Origin: Chryseobacterium taiwanense | Lineage (GTDB): Bacteria; Bacteroidota; Bacteroidia; Flavobacteriales; Weeksellaceae | DNA: 64,000 nucleotides | Direction: 5' to 3' | Assembly: GCF_000813825.1 (NCBI RefSeq) | Contig: NZ_JWTA01000004.1 | Coordinates: 124,001 to 188,000 of the forward strand | Shown: one piece after another, positions 9,575 to 16,829 of the stretch | Layout: the number at the start of each line of letters is the position of its first letter | Position numbering within the stretch: position 1 is the first letter of the stretch | Program-made: the position numbers and the translations under genes | Notes under the pieces: generated by a model | Database searches by the model: none | The model's input: only the letters and a program-made list of their open reading frames with translations | What the model was told of the DNA's origin: nothing

Positions 9575-9656
9575 TGTTAGAGGTTGAAAGTAAAAAGTGT
9601 GAAGTTTAGTAATCTGCTTTTTACTTTTTACTTTTTACTTTTTACTTTTTACTTTA
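9575..9656. repeat. Repeat-filled gap between kdpB and kdpC with five CTTTTTA units
   Basis: Five exact tandem copies of CTTTTTA run from 9617 to 9651, and a partial CTTTA covers the kdpB stop codon. At the other end the segment GTTAGAGGTTGAAAG then TAAAAAGTGTGAAG (about 9575-9603) matches about 24 of 29 bases with GTTAGAAGTAGAAAG then TAAAATGTGAAAAG near 11719-11747, at the edge of the four-helix-bundle gene insertion. The two sides of this gap can base-pair (AAAGTAAAAAGT with ACTTTTTACTTT) in several registers. It looks like a gene-less copy of the element between kdpA and kdpB. Confidence 0.6.
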
Positions 9657-11708
9657 AATAAATAGTGATACAAAAAGATCAATAATCTTAATACCGATAA
9701 ATGGAATGATAACCCCACCTAAACCATATATAAAAAGGTTTCTTCTTAGTAGTGCACTTGCTCCGATGGGTTTGTAAGCCACCCCTTTTAACGCTAGAGG
9801 AATCAACATTGGGATGACAATCGCATTGAAAATTACCGCTGAAAGAATCGCTGATTCCGGAGAATGAAGATTCATAATGTTCAACCCTTGTAATGCGGGA
9901 ATGGAGGCAATAAATAACGCGGGAACAATTGCAAAATATTTTGCCACGTCATTCGCAATACTGAATGTTGTTAACGTTCCACGAGTCATTAATAATTGTT
10001 TTCCGATCTCTACCACTTCAATCAGTTTTGTAGGATCATTATCCAAATCCACCATGTTTCCTGCTTCTTTTGCAGCCTGTGTTCCACTGTTCATCGCAAC
10101 ACCTACATCTGCTTGTGCAAGAGCCGGAGCATCGTTAGTCCCGTCTCCCATCATGGCAACCAATCTTCCTTCCGTCTGTTCTTTTTTGATGTAATTCATT
10201 TTATCTTCAGGTTTCGCTTCTGCGATAAAATCATCAACTCCTGCTTTTTCAGCAATGAATTTTGCAGTCAGAGGATTATCTCCGGTTACCATCACTGTTT
10301 TGATCCCCATTTTTCTTAAACGGTCAAAACGTTCTTTAATCCCCGGTTTAATAATGTCCTGTAATTCTATAACTCCCAGCGCTTTTTCATTTTCTGAAAC
10401 CACGAGCGGTGTTCCTCCGTTTTGCGAAATAACTCTGACTTTTTCTTCAACCTCTGTTGGAAATAGATTGCCCGAATTTGTAACAATATTTTTAATTGCG
10501 TCAGTTGCCCCTTTTCTGATTCGTGTGTTTTCATAGTTGATTCCCGAACTTCTTGTTTCTGCCGTAAAGTTGATGTACTCCGGTGAGATGTTAGAAGTAA
10601 GAAGTGCCAATTCTTTCTTTAAAACACCTTCAAAATCTAACTTTTCACTCAGTTCTACAATAGATTTTCCTTCCGGAGTTTCATCTGCCATAGAACTTAA
10701 AACCGCTGCTTTTATCAATGTTTTTTCTTCAATTCCATTGGCCGGATAAAAATTCGTAGCTTTTCTGTTTCCTATAGTGATGGTTCCTGTTTTATCCAAC
10801 AGTAATACATCAATATCTCCTGCCGTTTCTACCGCTTTACCACTTTTTGTTATCACATTGGCTCTTAAAGCTCTGTCCATTCCCGCAATACCGATTGCTG
10901 ATAATAATCCTCCAATTGTAGTTGGAATCAGACAAACAAATAATGAAATAAATGCTGCAATAGTAATCGGTGTATTGGCGTAATCACCAAATGGCTTCAA
11001 CGTAACAGTAACAATGATAAATACTAATGTAAATCCTGCCAAAAGAATCGTTAAAGCAATTTCATTCGGAGTTTTCTGTCTTGATGCACCTTCAACCAAA
11101 GCAATCATTTTATCTAAGAAGCTTTCTCCGGGTTCTGTGGTAACTTTTACTTTAATTTTATCTGAAAGTACTTTCGTACCTCCGGTTACACTGCTTTTAT
11201 CACCTCCCGCTTCTCGAATTACCGGCGCACTTTCTCCTGTGATCGCACTTTCATCGATTGTAGCTAATCCTTCAATAATTTCTCCGTCTGAAGGAATAAT
11301 ATCTCCTGTTTCGCAGAAAAACACATCTCCTTTTCTTAATTGATTAGAAGGAACTATTGTAATTTCCCCGTTGGAAGAGAACATTTTTGCAGGGGTTTCT
11401 TCTCTGGTTTTTCTTAAAGAATCTGCCTGAGCTTTTCCTCTTGCTTCTGCTATGGCTTCTGCAAAATTGGCAAAAAGCAGGGTGATAAATAATATTGCTG
11501 TTACAATGATATTATAGATAATGCTTCCCTGAGAAGTTTCTCCAGCTGCAATCCAAACACAAACTCCAGCCATTACCAATGTTCCGATATACACCATAAA
11601 CATAACCGGATTACGGAACATTTTTGCAGGGTGTAATTTTATAAATGATTGTTTCAATGCTTCATTCACTAAATCAGCCTGAAACAAGTTGTTATTATTT
11701 CCTTTCAT
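9654..11708 (-). CDS. kdpB: Potassium-transporting ATPase subunit B (P-type ATPase)
   Basis: Catalytic subunit of KdpFABC. The phosphorylation motif DKTGT, preceded by LLL, is followed by the nucleotide-binding region and the hinge [10 protein letters not shown] and [18 protein letters not shown] motifs. The A-domain motif TGES ([13 protein letters not shown]) is present, as are membrane helices before and after. The start is the ATG at 11708 (protein begins [13 protein letters not shown]), giving 684 residues, the usual KdpB size; the longer frame to 11759 only adds a hydrophobic stretch translated from repeat sequence. The stop at 9654 lies inside the CTTTTTA repeat edge. Confidence 0.96.
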   Translation of the reverse strand: MKGNNNNLFQADLVNEALKQSFIKLHPAKMFRNPVMFMVYIGTLVMAGVCVWIAAGETSQGSIIYNIIVTAILFITLLFANFAEAIAEARGKAQADSLRKTREETPAKMFSSNGEITIVPSNQLRKGDVFFCETGDIIPSDGEIIEGLATIDESAITGESAPVIREAGGDKSSVTGGTKVLSDKIKVKVTTEPGESFLDKMIALVEGASRQKTPNEIALTILLAGFTLVFIIVTVTLKPFGDYANTPITIAAFISLFVCLIPTTIGGLLSAIGIAGMDRALRANVITKSGKAVETAGDIDVLLLDKTGTITIGNRKATNFYPANGIEEKTLIKAAVLSSMADETPEGKSIVELSEKLDFEGVLKKELALLTSNISPEYINFTAETRSSGINYENTRIRKGATDAIKNIVTNSGNLFPTEVEEKVRVISQNGGTPLVVSENEKALGVIELQDIIKPGIKERFDRLRKMGIKTVMVTGDNPLTAKFIAEKAGVDDFIAEAKPEDKMNYIKKEQTEGRLVAMMGDGTNDAPALAQADVGVAMNSGTQAAKEAGNMVDLDNDPTKLIEVVEIGKQLLMTRGTLTTFSIANDVAKYFAIVPALFIASIPALQGLNIMNLHSPESAILSAVIFNAIVIPMLIPLALKGVAYKPIGASALLRRNLFIYGLGGVIIPFIGIKIIDLFVSLFI

Positions 11709-11714
11709 TTTTTT

Positions 11715-12263
11715 ATTTGTTAGAAGTAGAAAGTAAAATGTGAAAAGAGTAAAAATCATTCACATTCAAGTTTTTATACTTATATTTATTTTTTAACACA
11801 TTTTTGATGAAACCACATAGAAATTTAAAAGCCTGGGGCGACAGTATTTCTTTGATTAAAGAAGTATATCTTGTTACCAAATCTTTTCCTAAAGAAGAAC
11901 TTTTTGGCACCACTTCACAAATGCGGCGAGCTGCATTATCCATTCCTTTAAATATCGCAGAAGGAGCTGCAAGAACCAGTAAAAAAGAATTTGTCCGCTT
12001 TCTTGATATATCCATTGGATCTATTGCTGAACTTGATACTTTATTGATCATTTCATTTGAATTAGAATTTTTATCTAATGAAGAATTCCATTTGCTAAAT
12101 AATAAGCTTGATTTAATTGGAAAACTCGTTTATGGTTTGAAGCGAAAGTTGCTTAGTGAGTAATATCTTTTTTTATTTGGTGAGAAGTTATATGTAAAAA
12201 GTGAGCTGTAGTGACTCCACTTCTTACTTTTAACTTTTAACTTCTCACTTCTCACTTCTCTTT
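11715..12263. mobile_element. Insertion-like unit carrying an antisense four-helix-bundle gene between kdpA and kdpB
   Basis: A roughly 0.55-kb unit with purine-rich AGAAGT/GAAAGT words at one side (11719-11750) and the complementary CTTCTTAC, TTTTAAC and CTTCTCA words repeated at the other (12217-12263). These form imperfect terminal inverted repeats around one small gene on the opposite strand to kdp. The right-hand repeats abut the kdpA stop codon. No transposase, target-site duplication or classical IS end is visible. Calling it mobile is inference from the placement, the repeats, and the gene-less sister at 9575-9656. Confidence 0.45.
11807..12163 (+). CDS. Four-helix-bundle (S23/23S rRNA intervening-sequence-type) protein
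   Basis: Small cytosolic all-helical protein of 118 residues of the TIGR02436 / S23 type. It shows the usual N-terminal KAWGDSISLIKEVY, central QMRRAALSIPLNIAEGAAR, and ELDTLLIISFELEF segments. In this family such genes occur inside 23S rRNA intervening sequences and scattered in intergenic sites; the molecular role is unclear. The ATG at 11807 is preferred over the TTG at 11804. It is the only plus-strand gene inside the minus-strand kdp operon and is flanked by repeats, so it was probably acquired. Transcription of kdpAB must read across it antisense. Confidence 0.88.
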   Translation: MKPHRNLKAWGDSISLIKEVYLVTKSFPKEELFGTTSQMRRAALSIPLNIAEGAARTSKKEFVRFLDISIGSIAELDTLLIISFELEFLSNEEFHLLNNKLDLIGKLVYGLKRKLLSE

Positions 12264-13961
12264 CTACATAGAAAAATATTCTGCGATAGGTCCCAAAGCC
12301 AATGCCGGGAAGAATGACAATGCTGCTACAATAGCGATTACTGCAAATACCATCAGTCCGAATGTTGAAGTATCTGTTTTTAATGTTCCCGCACTTTCAG
12401 GAATATATTTTTTAGCGGCAAGGCTTCCTGCAATAGCAACCGGACCAATAATTGGTAAGTATCTAGCCATTAGCATTACAATTCCGCAGGCGATATTCCA
12501 GAAAGGAGTGTTGTCTCCTAGTCCTTCAAAACCGCTTCCGTTGTTCGCACTGGACGAGGTAAATTCATATAGCATTTCACTGAAACCGTGATACCCCGGG
12601 TTATTCAACCAACTTCCGTACGTTTCAGGATCCTGAGAGTATAAATAACTCGCAATCGCCGTTCCTGAAAGGATTAAAAGAGGATGAAGAAGCGCAATAA
12701 TCATGGCTATTTTCATTTCTCTTGCTTCAATTTTCTTTCCTAAAAATTCGGGTGTTCTTCCTACCATCAATCCACTGATAAAGACGGCAAGAATGATGAA
12801 AATATAAAAATTCAGAAATCCGACTCCTACTCCTCCGTAGAAGCAATTCACCATCATTCCAAGCATTTGATTCATACCGCTTAATGGCATAAAACTATCA
12901 TGCATAGAATTGATACTTCCTGTAGAAATTACGGTTGTTGCAATACTCCAATAAGCAGATGCTGCAGAACCAAAACGAACTTCTTTACCTTCCATATTCC
13001 CCATGGTCTGAGAAATTCCCATATGAGAAATCGCAGGATTACCATTTACTTCGGTAATAACCGTCGGGATGGTAAGCAATAAGAAACCTATTGTCATGAC
13101 TCCAAATACTGTCCAAGCTAATTTTCGTCTTCTGACAACATATCCCATTGCAAAAACCATTGCCAAAGGAATCAGCATCTGAGTTACAATTTCTACGATA
13201 TTGGTGAAGTAATTAGGATTTTCGAAAGGGTGAGCCGAATTAGGTCCAAAAAACCCACCACCGTTTGTTCCTAAATGTTTTATTGCCGTAAATGCAGCAA
13301 CCGGACCACGACTGACTTCTATTTTATCACCTTGTAAATTGGTTATTGTGTCTTTACCTTCAAATGTCATTGGGGTTCCGTTGAATACCAATAATGTTGC
13401 TACTACAATGGCAATTGGCAATAAAATTCTTGTACAGCTTCTTACAAAAAAGAAGTAAAAATTTCCCAATTTATCAGTTGCTCTTTCTTTCATGGCAAGA
13501 AAAACTACGGCAGCAATCGCAATACCACACCCTGCAGAGATAAACTGCCAAAGCATTAAAACCAATTGTCCTAAATATGACATTCCTGTTTCGCCGGAAT
13601 AATGCTGTAAGTTGGTGTTCGTAACAAAGCTTACCGAGGTATTAAATGCCAAATCTCCACTCATAGACGGATTATGATCCGGATTGAGAGGCAGCCAGCT
13701 CATATTGGTAAGAACAAACATTGAGATCAGAAACCAAACAACGTTTATCGTCAGTAATGCTGCAAGATGTTGTTTCCAGTTCATTTCCTTTTCAGGATCT
13801 ACCCCGGAGATTTTGTAAAAAATTTTGTCGATAGGATTAAAAATCCCGTCCAGCCAGGTTTTTTCTTTAGTAAAGATCTTCCCGATATATCTTCCCAGAG
13901 GAATTGCAAGCAAAACCACTAAAGCATACATGAGAACAATTCCTGTAATTTCTGTATTCAT
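12264..13961 (-). CDS. kdpA: Potassium-transporting ATPase subunit A
   Basis: KdpA, the potassium-binding, channel-like subunit, 565 residues with about ten membrane helices. Selectivity-filter-like segments are visible: SFVTNTNLQHYSGETG (first), GTNGGGFFGPNSAHPFENP (second), AYWSIATTVISTGSINSM (third) and TSSSANNGSGFEG (fourth). The start at 13961 begins MNTEITGIVL as in other family members. It lies 52 bp after a 39-residue membrane peptide and is followed by the four-helix-bundle insertion instead of directly by kdpB. Confidence 0.96.
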   Translation of the reverse strand: MNTEITGIVLMYALVVLLAIPLGRYIGKIFTKEKTWLDGIFNPIDKIFYKISGVDPEKEMNWKQHLAALLTINVVWFLISMFVLTNMSWLPLNPDHNPSMSGDLAFNTSVSFVTNTNLQHYSGETGMSYLGQLVLMLWQFISAGCGIAIAAVVFLAMKERATDKLGNFYFFFVRSCTRILLPIAIVVATLLVFNGTPMTFEGKDTITNLQGDKIEVSRGPVAAFTAIKHLGTNGGGFFGPNSAHPFENPNYFTNIVEIVTQMLIPLAMVFAMGYVVRRRKLAWTVFGVMTIGFLLLTIPTVITEVNGNPAISHMGISQTMGNMEGKEVRFGSAASAYWSIATTVISTGSINSMHDSFMPLSGMNQMLGMMVNCFYGGVGVGFLNFYIFIILAVFISGLMVGRTPEFLGKKIEAREMKIAMIIALLHPLLILSGTAIASYLYSQDPETYGSWLNNPGYHGFSEMLYEFTSSSANNGSGFEGLGDNTPFWNIACGIVMLMARYLPIIGPVAIAGSLAAKKYIPESAGTLKTDTSTFGLMVFAVIAIVAALSFFPALALGPIAEYFSM

Positions 13962-14013
13962 TTTTTTAAATAATAATTTATTGTAGTTTATCTGTTTGTG
14001 ATGTGGTGGTGTC

Positions 14014-14133
14014 TTATGTTAAGGCTAAGCCTTTAACAAATAGTACCAGATAAATAAAGGCTATCACGAAGGATGTCCAAAAAATTAAGTCTAGCCAATC
14101 CTTCAATTTTTCTTTAGAATTTGGACTCATCAT
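14014..14133 (-). CDS. 39-residue single-span membrane peptide in the kdp operon
   Basis: Short frame starting ATG ATG at 14133 and ending TAA at 14014. The product has a charged N-terminus (SPNSKEKLKDW) and one hydrophobic helix (LIFWTSFVIAFIYLVLFV), then KGLALT. It begins 4 bp after the kdpF stop and ends 52 bp before kdpA. I do not recognise a family. The tight spacing and clean hydrophobic profile argue that it is translated. It could be an extra KdpFABC accessory peptide (inference). Confidence 0.6.
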   Translation of the reverse strand: MMSPNSKEKLKDWLDLIFWTSFVIAFIYLVLFVKGLALT

Positions 14134-14137
14134 TCTT

Positions 14138-14215
14138 TTAGAATTTTTCTGGTTTTACCAAAACGTAGCATACATAGGCAAATACGGCAATGGCAATAAC
14201 GAATAGTGCGATCAT
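14138..14215 (-). CDS. kdpF: KdpF, small subunit of the potassium pump
   Basis: A 25-residue peptide that is almost entirely one membrane helix (ALFVIAIAVFAYVCYVLV) ending in KPEKF, the same size and ending style as known KdpF peptides, which stabilise the KdpABC complex in the membrane. Its ATG (14215-14213) overlaps the stop of the 26-residue peptide before it in an ATGA, showing translational coupling. It stands upstream of kdpA, as in classical kdpFABC operons. Confidence 0.75.
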   Translation of the reverse strand: MIALFVIAIAVFAYVCYVLVKPEKF

Positions 14216-14292
14216 ATTTTTTCGAAAGATTTAATGATTAAAAAGAAAAGTACAAACAGTACTAATCCTGTAAGTGTCAAAATAGCTGTCAT
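14212..14292 (-). CDS. 26-residue single-span membrane peptide before kdpF
   Basis: Begins MTAILTLTG at 14292, continues as one strongly hydrophobic helix (LVLFVLFFLIIK) and ends SFEKI before TGA. The ATGA overlap with kdpF couples the two. It looks like a second KdpF-like peptide with a slightly different tail (FEKI versus PEKF), possibly a diverged duplicate. Too short for confident homology. Confidence 0.6.
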   Translation of the reverse strand: MTAILTLTGLVLFVLFFLIIKSFEKI

Positions 14293-14302
14293 TGTTCTTA
14301 TA

Positions 14303-14410
14303 TTAGAAGATTTTTATCGCAAGTCCTATAAACACAATTGATCCGTAAAGAAGCAAGAGTAAATGCCAAGGTTTAAACCTTTTTATTATTTTTAATTTCC
14401 AGTTTTGCAT
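14303..14410 (-). CDS. 35-residue membrane peptide, first gene of the kdp operon
   Basis: Begins MQNWKLKIIKRFKPW at 14410, a basic amphipathic stretch with two Trp, then one membrane helix (LLLLLYGSIVFIGLAI) and KIF. It ends 10 bp before the next peptide. Its start codon lies in the 3' arm of a small hairpin (GCATAC 14407-14412 with GTATGC 14426-14431). I do not recognise a family; expression is inferred from compact spacing and composition. Confidence 0.5.
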   Translation of the reverse strand: MQNWKLKIIKRFKPWHLLLLLYGSIVFIGLAIKIF

Positions 14411-14529
14411 ACCAAAATTTTTATTGTATGCCAGAATATTCTCAATAATAAGACCGCCAAGAATAAAAAATCACAACAAACTATATTTCAATTCATTAAA
14501 ATTAAAACAGCAGATATACCAAAAGAAAA
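14411..14529 (-). promoter_or_regulatory. Upstream region of the kdp operon (likely promoter, not resolved)
   Basis: AT-rich gap before the first kdp peptide, read on the minus strand. No perfect TAnnTTTG box is present; TATAGTTTG has one extra base. Because the neighbouring regulator is of the sigma-54-dependent type, a -24/-12 element is expected. The best match is CGG, ten bases, then GA (within TTGGCGGTCTTATTATTGAG), which has GA instead of the required GC. The promoter therefore lies here, but its exact site is uncertain. Confidence 0.3.
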
Positions 14530-14550
14530 ACCCTTTCATTTTGAAAGGGT
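14530..14550 (-). terminator. Rho-independent terminator after the NtrC-type regulator
   Basis: Perfect 9-bp arms ACCCTTTCA (14530-14538) and TGAAAGGGT (14542-14550) with a 3-base loop, followed on the minus strand by TTTTTCTTTT. It lies 31 bp after the regulator stop and separates it from the kdp operon. A third copy of the arm, TGAAAGGGT, occurs at about 14563-14571. Confidence 0.8.
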
Positions 14551-14581
14551 CTTAATAGTATTTTGAAAGGGTTATATCATC

Positions 14582-15931
14582 TTATGAAGTGATTCCGTAT
14601 TCAGAAAGTTTCCTGTACAAAGTCGTTAATGCTATATTGAGTAAACGAGCGGTTTCGGTTTTATTTCCGTTTGTATAATTAAGAACTTTTTGAATATGAA
14701 TTTTTTCTGCACTGGCCAATTCAAAAGCCGACAAGATTTTCCCTTTTATTTTTTCTTCATTTAGATTCTGAAAATCATAAGGCAATGATTCCACCTGTAA
14801 ATGATCTCCTTCCGTCAGAATAATACTTCTTTCAATAATATTTCTTAATTCACGAATGTTTCCTTTCCAAGGATGCCTTTTAAGCGCTTCCAGATAATCG
14901 GGGGAAAGTTCTGAAATCTTTTTTCCGATCTTAACCGAAAATTTCTTTAAAAAACTATACGCCAAATCTTCAATATCATTGATTCTCTCACGAAGCGGAG
15001 GCAGAGTCATGGTGAAAATATTGATTCTGTAATAAAGGTCTTCTCTAAAATTACCTTCTTCAATTTCTTTTTCAAGATCACGATTGGTCGCTGCAATGAT
15101 TCTAACATCAATTTTCGTAGGTTTATTGTCTCCTACTTTCAAAAACTCTCCGGATTCCAACACACGAAGAAGTTTTGCCTGAAGATCCAAAGGCATTTCA
15201 CCGATTTCATCCAGAAAAACAGTTCCGTTATTTGCTTCTTCAAAAATTCCTTTAGAATCTTTTATCGCTCCTGTAAAGGCTCCTGCTTTATGTCCAAACA
15301 ATTCATTTTCCAATAATTCTTTACTGAAAGCTGAACAGTTGATCGCGATAAAGTTATATTTCGTTCTTTTACTGGCATTGTGAATAGCATTGGCGAAAAC
15401 TTCTTTTCCTGTTCCTGTTTCTCCTGTTAACAAAACGGTTGCATCCGTAACGGCCACCTTTTTTGCTGACTCAACGGCTAGTTTAAGTTTTTTTGAATGT
15501 CCGATTATTGAATCAAATGAATGTTTATCTCCCAATTGTTTTTCCAACTGAGAAATACGCTTATTCAGAGAAGCTTTTTCCAATGCTTTATATACCAATG
15601 GAATGATTTTATTGTTGTCATCTCCTTTTGTAATGTAATCAAAAGCACCATTTTTGATCGCTTGAACGCCATCGGGAATATTACCAAAAGCGGTTAATAA
15701 AATAACTTCAACAACATCATATTTCTCTTTTATTTTTTTTACGAAATCAACCCCACTTCCATCCGGCAATTTGACATCGCAAACCACCACATCGATGTCG
15801 CTAAATTCTAATCTCTTTGAGGCATTCGCAAGATCGGAAGCCTGAAATACTTCAAATCCTTCAAGGCTTAGAATTTTGGATAATAAAGTTCTTATTTTCT
15901 CTTCGTCGTCAATAACCAGTATTTTACTCAC
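14582..15931 (-). CDS. NtrC-family sigma-54-dependent response regulator of the kdp locus
   Basis: A 449-residue activator. The receiver domain is at 1-115 with Asp8/Asp9 and phospho-acceptor Asp52. The AAA+ domain has Walker A GETGTGKE at 170-177 and the sigma-54 contact loop GAFTGA at 217-222. A Fis-type helix-turn-helix lies at about 410-449. The GAFTGA loop marks it as an activator of sigma-54 promoters. It stands where KdpE (an OmpR-type regulator in proteobacteria) would be, directly upstream of kdp and with its own terminator. It is the likely partner of the kinase at 2567-4309 (inference). The sequence TAAATTTG, a good -7 box, lies close before its start (15949-15956, minus strand). 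Confidence 0.92.
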   Translation of the reverse strand: MSKILVIDDEEKIRTLLSKILSLEGFEVFQASDLANASKRLEFSDIDVVVCDVKLPDGSGVDFVKKIKEKYDVVEVILLTAFGNIPDGVQAIKNGAFDYITKGDDNNKIIPLVYKALEKASLNKRISQLEKQLGDKHSFDSIIGHSKKLKLAVESAKKVAVTDATVLLTGETGTGKEVFANAIHNASKRTKYNFIAINCSAFSKELLENELFGHKAGAFTGAIKDSKGIFEEANNGTVFLDEIGEMPLDLQAKLLRVLESGEFLKVGDNKPTKIDVRIIAATNRDLEKEIEEGNFREDLYYRINIFTMTLPPLRERINDIEDLAYSFLKKFSVKIGKKISELSPDYLEALKRHPWKGNIRELRNIIERSIILTEGDHLQVESLPYDFQNLNEEKIKGKILSAFELASAEKIHIQKVLNYTNGNKTETARLLNIALTTLYRKLSEYGITS

Positions 15932-15948
15932 TGCTTTTATTTTATTTA

Positions 15949-15956
15949 CAAATTTA
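15949..15956 (-). promoter_or_regulatory. -7 box of the response regulator gene
   Basis: On the minus strand TAAATTTG is a perfect match to the Bacteroidota -7 motif TAnnTTTG, 17 bp before the ATG at 15931. The implied leader would be only about ten bases. No strong -33 box is visible. Confidence 0.4.
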
Positions 15957-16033
15957 AAATTATCTTTTCCTGTTTTTTCTTTTTATGAAAAATTTAGCCA
16001 CATTTTTTGAAGGCAGGTCTACAAACAAAAAAT

Positions 16034-16058
16034 CAGCAGACTGGAAAATTGCCTGCTG
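16034..16058 (-). terminator. Terminator after the 44-residue membrane peptide gene
   Basis: CAGCAG (16034-16039) pairs with CTGCTG (16053-16058), extended by one Watson-Crick and one G-U pair. On the minus strand the hairpin is followed by ATTTTTTGTTTG. Confidence 0.6.
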
Positions 16059-16092
16059 TTTATCAAAACTAACAAAATTAACTGCGAAATAA

Positions 16093-16227
16093 TTACATAT
16101 ACTGCATGATAGCTGCAATTACAAATACTCCTACAATCACAATAATATGGGTAGCAAAAACTTCTGTTCCGTGTAATTTGGAAGTTTTTTTCCACTGTTC
16201 CCAACTTCCGTGTTTTCTTATTTTCAT
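16093..16227 (-). CDS. 44-residue single-span membrane protein
   Basis: ATG at 16227, TAA at 16093. The peptide has a basic, Trp-containing N-terminal half (KIRKHGSWEQWKKTSKLHG) and one C-terminal helix (IIVIVGVFVIAAIM). It is preceded by a 119-residue gene (its stop is 11 bp upstream) and followed by a terminator, so it is likely the second gene of a two-gene unit. No family recognised. Confidence 0.6.
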   Translation of the reverse strand: MKIRKHGSWEQWKKTSKLHGTEVFATHIIVIVGVFVIAAIMQYM

Positions 16228-16238
16228 AGTCAAATATT

Positions 16239-16598
16239 TTAAATTCCTGATTTATAAACTTGGTGTAGGTAAGCATTTTTCAAAGGCACAGGGATCTTTT
16301 CAAAAATCAGATTTTTGTATGCTTTGTCACAGGTAAACGTAAGGCTGTCTAAAGAATAGATAAAAACAGATTCTATAGCATTTTTCAAAGCCTGATCTCC
16401 CTTTTTATACATCTCATCCATTTTATTAAGGCAGAGAATCAAAACTTTCTGATCTTTATTCCCAATAAGTTTCTTTATTTGTTTTGTGAAAACATTAATT
16501 ACCATAAAAGAGTTTCTGGTTCTAAAGGTATCTTTGAATTCTTCTTCTGATTCCGGAATTACTTTTACGATTTCCTGTATTGCTTCTGTATGATTCAT
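16239..16598 (-). CDS. Small cytosolic protein of unknown function
   Basis: A 119-residue, soluble, largely helical protein (IQEIVKVIPESEEEF; INVFTKQIKKLI; LILCLNKMDEMYKKGD). It has no signal peptide or membrane segment. It resembles small hypothetical proteins seen in flavobacteria (possibly the DUF7674 type, uncertain) with no known activity. It starts 8 bp before nothing else on this strand and leads directly into the 44-residue membrane peptide. Confidence 0.7.
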   Translation of the reverse strand: MNHTEAIQEIVKVIPESEEEFKDTFRTRNSFMVINVFTKQIKKLIGNKDQKVLILCLNKMDEMYKKGDQALKNAIESVFIYSLDSLTFTCDKAYKNLIFEKIPVPLKNAYLHQVYKSGI

Positions 16599-16710
16599 TT
16601 TTAGAATTATTTTGAATCATTGATGCCAATTTATATTCCTTTTTCGACGAGCAAAAAATTACAATCTAAAAATCAAATAGTTATATTAAATTCTATGATA
16701 ATTAGAAATA

Positions 16711-16739
16711 AAAAAGACTATCGTTTTGATAGTCTTTTT
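16711..16739. terminator. Bidirectional-looking terminator after the SNF2 helicase gene
   Basis: AAAAAGACTATC (16711-16722) and GATAGTCTTTTT (16728-16739) are perfect 12-bp arms with a GTTTT loop. On the minus strand it would end the helicase transcript, about 90 bp after its stop. The rest of the 16599-16829 gap shows nothing else. Confidence 0.75.
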
Positions 16740-16829
16740 CTCAATATGATCATTGGTAAAATAGTTTTATCAGCAGAATTCCCTCTATTTTACTCTGACA
16801 GTAAAGTTGTTTTTAAAGATTAATTTCAA

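Noticed and set aside
11709-11759. Upstream extension of kdpB with a hydrophobic start
   Set aside because: It is translated from the repeat sequence of the adjacent element; KdpB proteins begin close to the ATG at 11708.
14411-14529. Sigma-54 promoter for the kdp operon
   Set aside because: The best candidate has GA where the -12 element needs GC, so it is not claimed as a site. The expectation rests only on the regulator type.
16620-16823. A 67-codon plus-strand frame between the helicase and the small cytosolic gene
   Set aside because: It runs through the hairpin terminator at 16711-16739, and its translation is unlike any protein I know.
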